DNA of 5,131 bases from Clostridia bacterium. Lineage in GTDB: Bacteria; Bacillota; Clostridia; Oscillospirales; CAG-382. Position 1 is the stretch's first letter. The number at the start of each line of letters is the position of its first letter. A program made the position numbers and the translations under genes. The stretch lies in assembly GCA_900757905.1 (NCBI GenBank), contig CAAEPN010000094.1, positions 1 to 5,131 on the forward strand, in the 5' to 3' direction. The notes below the pieces were generated by a model that saw nothing but the letters and a program-made list of their open reading frames with translations, searched no databases and was not told the origin of the DNA. Positions 1 through 5,131 of the stretch are shown here, piece by piece.

Positions 1-2316
1 AATGAGCTGATCGTCGGCAGCAACGCCAAAATGCCGCGCAGCTGTCAGGTGTTCCCGGAATTCTCGTTTGAATGGTTAGAGGCTGAATTCGATACGGTAG
101 CTACACGCAAGGCAGACCCGTTCTACATAGCCGATGAAACCAAAAAGACCCTGCATGAGGTGTATAAATATTGGAAAGGCAAGACTACAAGCGAGCTTGC
201 CACGTCCTATCTTGCTCCCGAAGCGTCGCTTGCCATGGCGCACAATATGTTCACGCCCGGCAACTATTTCTATAACGGCGTCGGTCATGTGACCGTCGAG
301 TACGATAAAGTGCTCGCGATCGGTTACAAGGGCATTTTGGGCGAGGTTCGCGCGGCTCTTGCAAAGGTCGATCCGGGCGACGCAGACTATGCTTCGCGCC
401 ACGCATTCCTCAAGGCGGTTGAAATGAGCTGTGAAGCGGCCATTACCTATGCGCACCGCTATGCGCTTCTTGCCCGTGAAATGGCGGCCAAGGAAAAAAA
501 TACGGCGCGCCGCGCAGAGCTTGAGCAGATCGCACGCAACTGCGACAACGTTCCGGAAAACGGTGCGACAAGCTTCTACGAAGCCTGCCAGAGCTTTTGG
601 TTTATTCAGATGTTATTGCAGACCGAATCGAGCGGACATTCCATTTCGCCCGGCCGGTTTGACCAGTATATGTATCCGTATTTCAAGGCGGATCTTGATA
701 AAGGTGCGATCACGCGCGAATTTGCCCAAGAGCTTATGGACTGCATCTGGGTCAAGCTCAACGATCTCAATAAGGTTCGCGACGCGGCAAGCGCCGAGGG
801 CTTTGCCGGCTACAGTCTGTTCCAGAATCTCATTGCCGGCGGTCAGACAAAGGACGGCGAGGACGCGACCAACGACCTGTCGTTCATGTGCATAAACGCC
901 ACACTGCATGTGCTTCTGCCGCAGCCGTCGTTTTCGATTCGCGTGTGGAACAAGTCGCCGCATGAATTTCTGCTTCGTGCCGCTGAGGTCACGCGCACCG
1001 GCGTGGGACTTCCGGCGTATTACAATGACGAGGTCATCATTCCGGCGCTCATGTCGCGCGGCGTGACCTTGGAGGACGCGCGCGAATACAACATCATCGG
1101 CTGCGTGGAACCGCAGAAAGCCGGAAAAACATGGGGATGGCACGACGCGGCGTTCTTCAATATGTGCCGTCCGCTTGAGCTTGTTTTCTCGAACGGTATG
1201 GACGAGGGCGAGCAGGTGGGACTTCGCACCGGCGACGTCGGCGAATTCGATACCTTCGAAAAATTCTTCGACGCCTATAAAAAGCAGATGAAATACATGA
1301 TTTCCTTACTTGTCAACGCTGATAACGCCATTGATATGGCACACGCCGAACGTTGTCCGCTGCCGTATCTTTCCTCCATGGTCGAGGATTGTATCGGGCG
1401 CGGCAAAACGCCGGAGCAGGGCGGTGCGGTCTACAACTTTACCGGCCCGCAGGGCTTCGGAATTGCCAACATTGCCGATTCGCTGTATGCCATAAAGACG
1501 TTGGTCTACGAACAAAAAAAATTCTCACTCTCGGAATTAAAGGAAGCGCTTGCCCACAATTTCGGCAAGGACTCGTCGGCAGAAACGGTGAAAGCCGTGA
1601 CCGAGCAGGTGGCTGCCGCTCTTGCCGCAAAGGGACAAACCGTCACCGAAGCCGAGGTTGGGCAGATATACGAATCGGTCAGCCGCACACTGAATACCGC
1701 CGACAGCGCTCGTTATAACGAGATCCGCGAAAGCATTTTAGCGGTCGATAAGTTCGGCAACGACGTTCCCGAAGTGGATGAACTTGCAAGAGAAGCGGCG
1801 TATACCTATACCAAGCCGCTTGAAACCTATAAAAATCCGCGCGGCGGCATTTTTCAAGCCGGTCTTTATCCGGTTTCCGCCAATGTGCCGCTCGGCGCCC
1901 AGACCGGTGCAACGCCGGACGGCCGCTATGCGCATACTCCGGTTGCGGACGGCGTTTCGCCGTCGGCCGGTATGGATACGCATGGACCGACGGCCTCGGC
2001 AAACTCGGTTGCTAAGCTCGACCACGGCATTGCCTCCAACGGAACGTTATTCAACATGAAATTCCATCCGTCAGCGCTTGCCGGAAAGAGCGGCCTTGAG
2101 AGCTTTGTGGCGCTCATCCGCGGTTATTTTGACCAAAAGGGCATGCACATGCAGTTCAACGTGGTCAGCCGCGAGACGCTGCGCGACGCCCAGGCGCATC
2201 CGGAAAAATACAAGAGCCTTGTGGTTCGTGTGGCTGGTTACAGCGCACTTTTCACCACGCTCTCCAAGTCCCTGCAGGACGACATCATCAACCGCACCGA
2301 GCAGACCTCATTCTAA
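1..2316 (+). CDS. Glycyl radical diol dehydratase (probable B12-independent 1,2-propanediol dehydratase), 5'-truncated
   Basis: The reading frame is open from the first base and already reads family-conserved sequence (NELIVGSNAKMPRS) before the first ATG at 31, so the true start lies upstream. Counting from the window edge, 771 residues are present; by spacing to glycerol dehydratase about 68 are missing. The PFL-like barrel carries the thiyl-radical cysteine in GCVEPQ (C368), the catalytic Glu two residues later and an Asp 14 residues after the Cys (D382). The glycyl radical loop RVAGYSALF has its Gly at residue 746. H96 (GVGHVTV) and H213-S214 (SSGHSIS) fall where glycerol dehydratase has its substrate-hydroxyl ligands H164 and H281-S282. 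This set supports a diol dehydratase rather than PFL, choline lyase or a decarboxylase. The reaction would be 1,2-propanediol to propionaldehyde, inside the microcompartment. The aldolase downstream favours propanediol over glycerol. An insertion of about 48 residues lies between Cys and Gly. An activating enzyme follows after 40 nt. The family call is near certain; substrate is inferred. Confidence 0.93.
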   Translation, partial: NELIVGSNAKMPRSCQVFPEFSFEWLEAEFDTVATRKADPFYIADETKKTLHEVYKYWKGKTTSELATSYLAPEASLAMAHNMFTPGNYFYNGVGHVTVEYDKVLAIGYKGILGEVRAALAKVDPGDADYASRHAFLKAVEMSCEAAITYAHRYALLAREMAAKEKNTARRAELEQIARNCDNVPENGATSFYEACQSFWFIQMLLQTESSGHSISPGRFDQYMYPYFKADLDKGAITREFAQELMDCIWVKLNDLNKVRDAASAEGFAGYSLFQNLIAGGQTKDGEDATNDLSFMCINATLHVLLPQPSFSIRVWNKSPHEFLLRAAEVTRTGVGLPAYYNDEVIIPALMSRGVTLEDAREYNIIGCVEPQKAGKTWGWHDAAFFNMCRPLELVFSNGMDEGEQVGLRTGDVGEFDTFEKFFDAYKKQMKYMISLLVNADNAIDMAHAERCPLPYLSSMVEDCIGRGKTPEQGGAVYNFTGPQGFGIANIADSLYAIKTLVYEQKKFSLSELKEALAHNFGKDSSAETVKAVTEQVAAALAAKGQTVTEAEVGQIYESVSRTLNTADSARYNEIRESILAVDKFGNDVPEVDELAREAAYTYTKPLETYKNPRGGIFQAGLYPVSANVPLGAQTGATPDGRYAHTPVADGVSPSAGMDTHGPTASANSVAKLDHGIASNGTLFNMKFHPSALAGKSGLESFVALIRGYFDQKGMHMQFNVVSRETLRDAQAHPEKYKSLVVRVAGYSALFTTLSKSLQDDIINRTEQTSF
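1567..1710 (+). other. Insertion of about 48 residues in the GRE, candidate internal encapsulation signal
   Basis: The Cys-to-Gly distance in this GRE is 378 residues against 330 in glycerol dehydratase (C433 to G763, from memory). The extra 48 residues match a segment at about residues 523-570, between the conserved stretches KEALAHNF and YNEIRESILAVDKFGND. It reads as two predicted amphipathic helices separated by a short turn at KGQT. The first, SAETVKAVTEQVAAAL, has the short hydrophobic-face pattern of microcompartment encapsulation peptides and resembles the aldolase C-terminus and the N-terminus of the gene at 5046. The insertion is seen directly; its role as a cargo-targeting signal is inference. 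It could instead be a surface or oligomer-contact element. Confidence 0.65.
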
Positions 2317-2343
2317 ACTGTGTGCGGCCGCATAACAAACCGT

Positions 2344-2348
2344 AAGGA
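2344..2348 (+). promoter_or_regulatory. Ribosome binding site of the activating enzyme
   Basis: AAGGA lies 8 nt before the ATG at 2357. It favours that start over the in-frame ATG at 2372, which has no comparable site. It sits in the 40-nt gap after the GRE stop codon. Confidence 0.7.
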
Positions 2349-2356
2349 ACTGTAAT

Positions 2357-3151
2357 ATGCAAGAAAACTATATGGAACAAACCGGACGGATTTTTGATAT
2401 TCAGAAATTCTCCACGCATGACGGGCCGGGAATCCGCACCATTGTCTTTCTCAAAGGCTGCGTGCTTCGCTGCCGGTGGTGCTGCAATCCGGAAAGTCAG
2501 AGTACCAAAATCGAGACCATGAACCAGAACGGCAAGGTCAAGACGATCGGTTATGACACGACTGTACGTGAGGTCATGGAAAAGGTGGCGCAGGATATGC
2601 CGTATTACCGCCGAAGCGGCGGAGGGCTTACTCTTTCGGGCGGCGAATGTCTTGTGCAGCCGGATTTTTCCGCAGCACTTCTTCGCGCGGCCAAAGAGGA
2701 ATACGGCCTTTCCACTGCTGTCGAATCAACTGCCTGTGCGCCGTATGAGACTGTGCAGAAGCTCTTGCCTTACCTTGACTGGTATCTCATGGACATCAAG
2801 CACACCAATTCTGAAAAGCATAAAGCCTTTACCGGCAGAGATAATGCACTGATACTCGAAAACGCAAAAAAACTTGCGCGTGACGCAAAAAATCTTGTCA
2901 TCCGCGTGCCGGTCATCCCGACCTTCAACGACGCGCCGGAGGAAATCTTATCGATCGCGCGTTTTGCAGCGTCGCTTGGCACAGTAAAGCAGCTTCACCT
3001 GTTGCCGTACCACCGGCTCGGTTATGACAAATATGTCGGTCTTGGCCGCGAATACGGTATGGGCGACGTCCTGCCGCCAGACGCACGCAAAATGGCCATT
3101 CTCAAAGGCGTTGCCGAATCGACGGGACTTGAAGTTCAGATAGGAGGTTAA
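2357..3151 (+). CDS. Glycyl radical enzyme activating protein (radical SAM), short form
   Basis: This 264-residue protein would generate the glycyl radical on the upstream dehydratase by reductive cleavage of S-adenosylmethionine. The N-terminal signature STHDGPGIRT (residues 19-28) is followed by the radical-SAM CxxxCxxC motif (C35, C39, C42) within GCVLRCRWCCNPE. The SGGE motif for SAM binding is at 94-97, DIK at 146-148, and the RVPVIPTFND strand at 183-192. Most non-PFL activases have about 300 residues, with two extra [4Fe-4S] clusters in a ferredoxin-like insert right after the first cluster. Here only a short linker without Cys occupies that place (about residues 47-66), and the only other cysteines are C43, C98 and C127. 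In size it resembles PFL activase. It is presumably co-transcribed with the GRE before it and the shell gene 2 nt after it. The start at 2357 is chosen for its Shine-Dalgarno site; 2372 is possible. The activase call is very secure; its partner is inferred from position. Confidence 0.95.
   Translation: MQENYMEQTGRIFDIQKFSTHDGPGIRTIVFLKGCVLRCRWCCNPESQSTKIETMNQNGKVKTIGYDTTVREVMEKVAQDMPYYRRSGGGLTLSGGECLVQPDFSAALLRAAKEEYGLSTAVESTACAPYETVQKLLPYLDWYLMDIKHTNSEKHKAFTGRDNALILENAKKLARDAKNLVIRVPVIPTFNDAPEEILSIARFAASLGTVKQLHLLPYHRLGYDKYVGLGREYGMGDVLPPDARKMAILKGVAESTGLEVQIGG
3142..3147 (+). promoter_or_regulatory. Ribosome binding site for the GTG-initiated shell gene
   Basis: A perfect AGGAGG lies inside the last codons of the activase, 6 nt before the GTG at 3154. 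It decides the non-ATG start, since no suitable ATG is nearby and the EutS/PduU homology begins just downstream. Confidence 0.85.
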
Positions 3152-3153
3152 GC

Positions 3154-3528
3154 GTGAATACAAATTTTAACGATAACGACGCCAAACAGCGTATTATTCA
3201 AGAGTTAGTACCCGGCAAACAGATTACGCTTGCCCACATCATTGCTGCACCCGACGCGATTCTCTACCGCAAGCTCGGTCTTGACCCAGCTGTCGATTAC
3301 GCAAGAAGCGCGATCGGCATCGTCACCATGACGCCGGCCGAATACGCTATCATTGCCGCTGACCTTGCTATCAAGAAATCGGCTGCTGAGCTTGGTTTTG
3401 TTGACCGGTTCAGCGGAACGCTCATCGTTACCGGAAAAGTGGACGAGGTCGAAGCAAGCCTTGCAGCGGTTACCGAATATGCGGAACGTGCGCTCGGCTT
3501 CAAGGTTTGCGCGATTACCAAAACGTAA
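3154..3528 (+). CDS. Microcompartment shell protein, PduU/EutS family (circularly permuted BMC-H)
   Basis: This 124-residue protein is a hexameric shell subunit of a bacterial microcompartment. After a polar N-terminal tail of about 11 residues it reads RIIQELVPGKQITLAHI (13-29), nearly the same as the start of E. coli EutS and Salmonella PduU. The BMC fold follows with SAIGIVTMTP (52-61), GFVDRFSGTLIVTG and a C-terminal CAITKT, closely matching PduU's CSITRT. At the position where EutS has the Gly (G39) that causes its bent hexamer, this protein has Ser52, as in PduU, so a flat PduU-like hexamer with a small N-terminal beta-barrel is expected. It starts with GTG 2 nt after the activase stop and has a strong Shine-Dalgarno site. 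The PduV-like gene follows after 2 nt, the same pairing as pduU-pduV and eutS-eutP. Family is near certain; the exact subtype is inferred from recalled sequences. Confidence 0.95.
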   Translation: MNTNFNDNDAKQRIIQELVPGKQITLAHIIAAPDAILYRKLGLDPAVDYARSAIGIVTMTPAEYAIIAADLAIKKSAAELGFVDRFSGTLIVTGKVDEVEASLAAVTEYAERALGFKVCAITKT

Positions 3529-3530
3529 AC

Positions 3531-4007
3531 ATGAAAAAACTGATCTTGATCGGCCGCAGCGAATCCGGAAAGAGTACGCTCATTCAGGCGCTGCGCGGCG
3601 AAACCATTCATTATCATAAGACCCAATATGTCGGCTACGGCGATTTCATCATCGATACGCCCGGCGAATATGCCGAGGATAAGCATCTTGGCGGTGCGCT
3701 TGCCGTGTATTCCTACGAAGCGGATGTCATCGGATTGGTTTTGTCGGCTACCGAGCCGTACAGCTTATTTCCGCCGTGTATCGTCGGTATGGCGACCCGT
3801 CCGGTCATCGGAATCGTGACAAAATGCGACCATCCCTTTGCCGATTCCGCCCAAGCTGAACGTTGGCTAAGACTTGCCGGCTGTGAGAAGGTCTTTTTCA
3901 CCAGCAGTTACGACCATAAGGGCATCGACGCCATTCTCGACTATCTGAAAGGGGAGGAAAAAACTTCCCGAGGCACGTCGAAAACGCGGAGATCTGCCAA
4001 AGCGTGA
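3531..4007 (+). CDS. PduV/EutP-family small GTPase of the microcompartment
   Basis: This 158-residue P-loop protein is related to PduV and EutP, which are encoded beside shell genes and have been linked to microcompartment positioning or to acetate-kinase-like activity; the role here is unknown. Visible G motifs are the Walker A GRSESGKS (8-15), a conserved T31 in HKTQY (switch I), DTPGEY (42-47), TKCD (97-100) and a G5-like TSS (124-126). The domain ends near residue 141. A Lys/Arg/Ser-rich tail of about 17 residues (KTSRGTSKTRRSAKA) follows and could contact the shell or nucleic acid; that is a guess. ATG 3531 is chosen because it begins exactly where the family begins (MKKLILIGRS). An in-frame TTG at 3507 would overlap the shell gene and add residues with no family match. 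The start has no clear Shine-Dalgarno and lies 2 nt after the shell stop, so translational coupling is likely. Confidence 0.92.
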   Translation: MKKLILIGRSESGKSTLIQALRGETIHYHKTQYVGYGDFIIDTPGEYAEDKHLGGALAVYSYEADVIGLVLSATEPYSLFPPCIVGMATRPVIGIVTKCDHPFADSAQAERWLRLAGCEKVFFTSSYDHKGIDAILDYLKGEEKTSRGTSKTRRSAKA

Positions 4008-4020
4008 TAATTTTTTATCA
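4005..4020 (+). repeat. AT-rich inverted repeat at the end of the GTPase gene
   Basis: TGATAA-TTTT-TTATCA is a perfect 6-bp inverted repeat with a 4-nt loop; its left arm includes the TGA stop codon. The stem has only two G-C pairs out of six, so it is too weak to call an intrinsic terminator. It might slow RNA decay or be chance in AT-rich DNA. Confidence 0.4.
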
Positions 4021-4128
4021 AATTGTCCAAAAAATTCTTTATTCGACAAATGCATTTGGCAAAAAGGTCTAAACCAACACAAAACAACATCTTTTTTGCA
4101 AAAAACCACACTTTTTTCAGAAAAACAC
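4008..4128. other. AT-rich intergenic DNA with A/T tracts upstream of the aldolase promoter
   Basis: No credible gene is seen between the GTPase stop and the aldolase promoter. The composition drops sharply to AT-rich. Runs of T or A lie at 4092-4097, 4100-4105, 4112-4117 and 4121-4125, roughly in phase with the helix. Such tracts just upstream of a -35 box can act as an UP element or bend DNA. Two small perfect palindromes are present (4047-4058 and 4092-4105). No GC-rich hairpin with a T run is visible, so read-through from the upstream genes is possible. Confidence 0.6.
4047..4058. repeat. 12-bp perfect palindrome upstream of the aldolase promoter
   Basis: CAAATGCATTTG is self-complementary and centred about 77 bp upstream of the -35 box. 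It is the size of a half-turn-spaced operator, but I recognise no known regulator site. It could be chance. Confidence 0.35.
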
Positions 4129-4157
4129 TTGACAATGCGCAAGGATAATGCTATAAT
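4129..4157 (+). promoter_or_regulatory. Consensus sigma-A promoter for the aldolase operon
   Basis: A perfect -35 TTGACA (4129-4134) is separated by exactly 17 nt from a perfect -10 TATAAT (4152-4157). The -10 is also extended, with TG at 4149-4150. Transcription would start near 4164, giving a leader of about 67 nt before the ATG at 4231. This predicts strong, housekeeping-sigma expression of the aldolase and the genes after it, independent of any promoter ahead of the GRE. Confidence 0.88.
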
Positions 4158-4217
4158 ATCCCCGTAAGGTGAAAGAATCATAAAATCACTTGGATTTCAA
4201 AAAAATCTTCAAATTAA

Positions 4218-4222
4218 AGGAG
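4218..4222 (+). promoter_or_regulatory. Ribosome binding site of the aldolase
   Basis: AGGAG (within AAAGGAG) lies 8 nt before the ATG at 4231, a strong Shine-Dalgarno at good spacing. It matches the strong promoter upstream. Confidence 0.85.
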
Positions 4223-4230
4223 TAACCGAA

Positions 4231-5040
4231 ATGGCAACAGAGTACGAAATCAAAAAACAAATCTGTGAGATCGGCAAGAGAATCTACAACAGAGGCATGG
4301 TCGCTTCCAACGACGGCAACATCTCCGTCAAATTGAACGAAAACGAATTTCTCTGCACCCCGACCGGCGTCAGCAAGGGCTTCATGACCCCTGAATACAT
4401 ATGCAAGGTCGATGCAAAGGGCAACGTTCTCCAGGCTTACGAAGGCTTTAAGCCGTCCTCTGAGATCAAGATGCACATGCGCGTCTACAAGGAAAGACCG
4501 GACGTAAACAGCGTTGTTCACGCTCATCCGGTTTATGCAACCAGCTTTGCAATTGCCGGTATTCCGCTTACCGAACCGATCATGCCGGAAGCTGTTATCG
4601 CGCTCGGCTGTGTGCCGATTGCCGAATACGGCACGCCGTCCACTGAAGAAATTCCGGACGCCGTTTCCAAGTATCTTCCTTATTACGACGCCGTTCTTCT
4701 CGAAAACCACGGCGCACTTGCTTTCTCGGATTCGCTTCTCAACGCTTACCACAAGATGGAATCCGTTGAATTCTATGCACAGCTTCTCTATCAGGCAAAG
4801 ATGTTAGGCGGCCCGAAGCCTCTCTCCGAAGAACAGGTTCAGAGACTTTACGAGATTCGCCGTAAGTTCGGCATGAAGGGCAAGCACCCGGCTGACCTCT
4901 GTCCGAATGCAAAGGCCGGCAAACCGAGCTGCCATTCCTGCGGCGGCAACTGCTCTTGCGGTACGGTTTCCTCGACCGCTGCAAACGATGCGGCTCTCAT
5001 CGCTGAAATTACCAAGAAAGTTCTCGCATCCTTGAGCTAA
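4231..5040 (+). CDS. Class II aldolase, L-fuculose/rhamnulose-1-phosphate type, with C-terminal targeting tail
   Basis: This 269-residue protein belongs to the AraD/FucA zinc aldolase family and probably cleaves fuculose-1-phosphate (or rhamnulose-1-phosphate) to dihydroxyacetone phosphate and lactaldehyde, the precursor of 1,2-propanediol. Phosphate-binding stretches are SNDGNIS (26-32), TPTGVSKG (43-50) and KPSSE (74-78). The catalytic acid is E78 and the zinc ligands are H97, H99 (VVHAHP) and H160 (ENHGAL). The catalytic domain ends near residue 218, about the length of E. coli FucA. The extra 50 residues are a Cys-rich linker (224-243), a Ser/Thr/Ala spacer and a final amphipathic helix resembling an encapsulation peptide. 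Its codon use differs from the upstream genes: four of seven Arg codons are AGA and no Leu codon is CTG, consistent with high expression or a different history. It has its own promoter and Shine-Dalgarno. Family certain; sugar specificity and shell location are inferred. Confidence 0.94.
   Translation: MATEYEIKKQICEIGKRIYNRGMVASNDGNISVKLNENEFLCTPTGVSKGFMTPEYICKVDAKGNVLQAYEGFKPSSEIKMHMRVYKERPDVNSVVHAHPVYATSFAIAGIPLTEPIMPEAVIALGCVPIAEYGTPSTEEIPDAVSKYLPYYDAVLLENHGALAFSDSLLNAYHKMESVEFYAQLLYQAKMLGGPKPLSEEQVQRLYEIRRKFGMKGKHPADLCPNAKAGKPSCHSCGGNCSCGTVSSTAANDAALIAEITKKVLASLS
4900..4959 (+). other. Cys-rich linker in the aldolase (five Cys in 20 residues)
   Basis: Residues 224-243 hold C224, C234, C237, C241 and C243, ending in CHSCGGNCSC. 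The spacing CX2CX3CXC could bind zinc or an Fe-S cluster, or form disulfides. It lies between the catalytic domain and the terminal helix. Function unknown. Confidence 0.6.
4978..5037 (+). other. C-terminal encapsulation-peptide-like helix of the aldolase
   Basis: The last 20 residues include NDAALIAEITKKVLASLS, a short amphipathic helix with hydrophobic residues at L256, I257, I260, V264, L265 and L268. It follows a flexible linker outside the catalytic fold. This is the usual layout of a microcompartment cargo tag. Targeting is inferred, not shown. Confidence 0.7.
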
Positions 5041-5045
5041 GTCCT

Positions 5046-5131
5046 ATGGGACACGATATTAACAAAATCGTAGACAGCGTGGTGGAAAAAGTTCTTTCCG
5101 AAGCGGCGCTTGACGTACCGAAAAAGCATAC
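5046..5131 (+). CDS. Start of a microcompartment cargo enzyme, probably CoA-acylating aldehyde dehydrogenase (3'-truncated)
   Basis: An open frame starts at ATG 5046, 5 nt after the aldolase stop, and runs to the window end (28 complete codons). An in-frame stop at 5004-5006 leaves this as the only ATG start. Residues 4-20 (DINKIVDSVVEKVLSEA) form an amphipathic helix of the encapsulation-peptide type, followed by a linker-like LDVPKKH. Many shell-enclosed aldehyde dehydrogenases (PduP type) begin this way, and in GRM5 loci that gene is expected next to the aldolase. PduL phosphotransacylase can also start with such a helix, so the enzyme identity is not proven. No clear Shine-Dalgarno is seen; coupling to the aldolase is likely. 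Confidence 0.6.
   Translation, partial: MGHDINKIVDSVVEKVLSEAALDVPKKH

Noticed and set aside
1099..1116. GRE as choline trimethylamine-lyase
   Set aside because: GCVEP is shared, but the His/His-Ser/Asp pattern of diol dehydratases and the neighbouring aldolase fit propanediol dehydratase better.
613..1143. Minus-strand open frame of 176 codons opposite the GRE
   Set aside because: It is antisense to the conserved active-site region of the GRE and shows no protein family features.
2323..2332. Perfect palindrome TGCGGCCGCA (a NotI site) between GRE and activase
   Set aside because: It has no loop or T run, so it is not a terminator; nothing else suggests cloning DNA, and it is probably chance.
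3507..3530. TTG start giving an 8-residue longer GTPase
   Set aside because: It would overlap the shell gene, has no properly spaced Shine-Dalgarno, and the added residues do not match the family, which starts at the ATG at 3531.
4005..4020. Intrinsic terminator after the GTPase gene
   Set aside because: The hairpin is almost all A-T pairs and has no downstream T run, so termination cannot be supported.
4128..4143. CTTG-N8-CAAG inverted repeat over the -35 box as an operator
   Set aside because: The arms are only 4 bp and match no regulator consensus I know, including cre and Rex sites; not strong enough to report.
4186..4752. Minus-strand open frame of 188 codons opposite the aldolase
   Set aside because: It lies opposite a gene with clear family motifs, has no recognisable domain, and is a by-product of codon bias.

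Overview
The window looks like part of a bacterial glycyl-radical-enzyme microcompartment (GRM) locus from an anaerobic Firmicute, probably a gut-type Clostridia. The evidence is the gene content, the moderately high GC of the coding DNA, the strong Shine-Dalgarno sites and one near-perfect sigma-A promoter in an AT-rich gap. All genes are on the + strand. I could run no database search, so species-level placement is not possible.

Layout: (1) positions 1-2316 hold the 3' part of a glycyl radical diol dehydratase, best called B12-independent 1,2-propanediol dehydratase; its N-terminus is cut off by the window edge. (2) 2357-3151 is its radical-SAM activating enzyme, a short form without the ferredoxin-like insert of most relatives. 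(3) 3154-3528 is a PduU/EutS-type microcompartment shell protein. (4) 3531-4007 is a PduV/EutP-type small GTPase. These four are tightly packed (gaps of 40, 2 and 2 nt) and probably co-transcribed. (5) 4008-4230 is an AT-rich gap with A/T tracts, small palindromes and a consensus promoter (-35 TTGACA, 17-nt spacer, extended -10). (6) 4231-5040 is a class II sugar-phosphate aldolase (fuculose/rhamnulose-1-phosphate type) with a Cys-rich linker and a C-terminal helix resembling an encapsulation peptide. (7) 5046-5131 is the start of another gene whose N-terminus also looks like an encapsulation peptide, most likely the CoA-acylating propionaldehyde dehydrogenase.

How they work together (inference from known GRM pathways): a deoxy-sugar phosphate from fucose or rhamnose is cleaved by the aldolase to dihydroxyacetone phosphate and lactaldehyde. 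Lactaldehyde is reduced to 1,2-propanediol, which the glycyl radical enzyme dehydrates to propionaldehyde inside a protein shell. The aldehyde is then oxidised to propionyl-CoA or reduced to propanol. A diol-dehydratase GRE next to a class II aldolase is the signature of the GRM5 (fucose/rhamnose) class.

The system as a whole is known. The points most worth a second look are an insertion of about 48 residues inside the GRE that may be an internal encapsulation signal, the minimal activating enzyme, the Cys cluster in the aldolase tail, and the strong internal promoter coinciding with a change in codon use.
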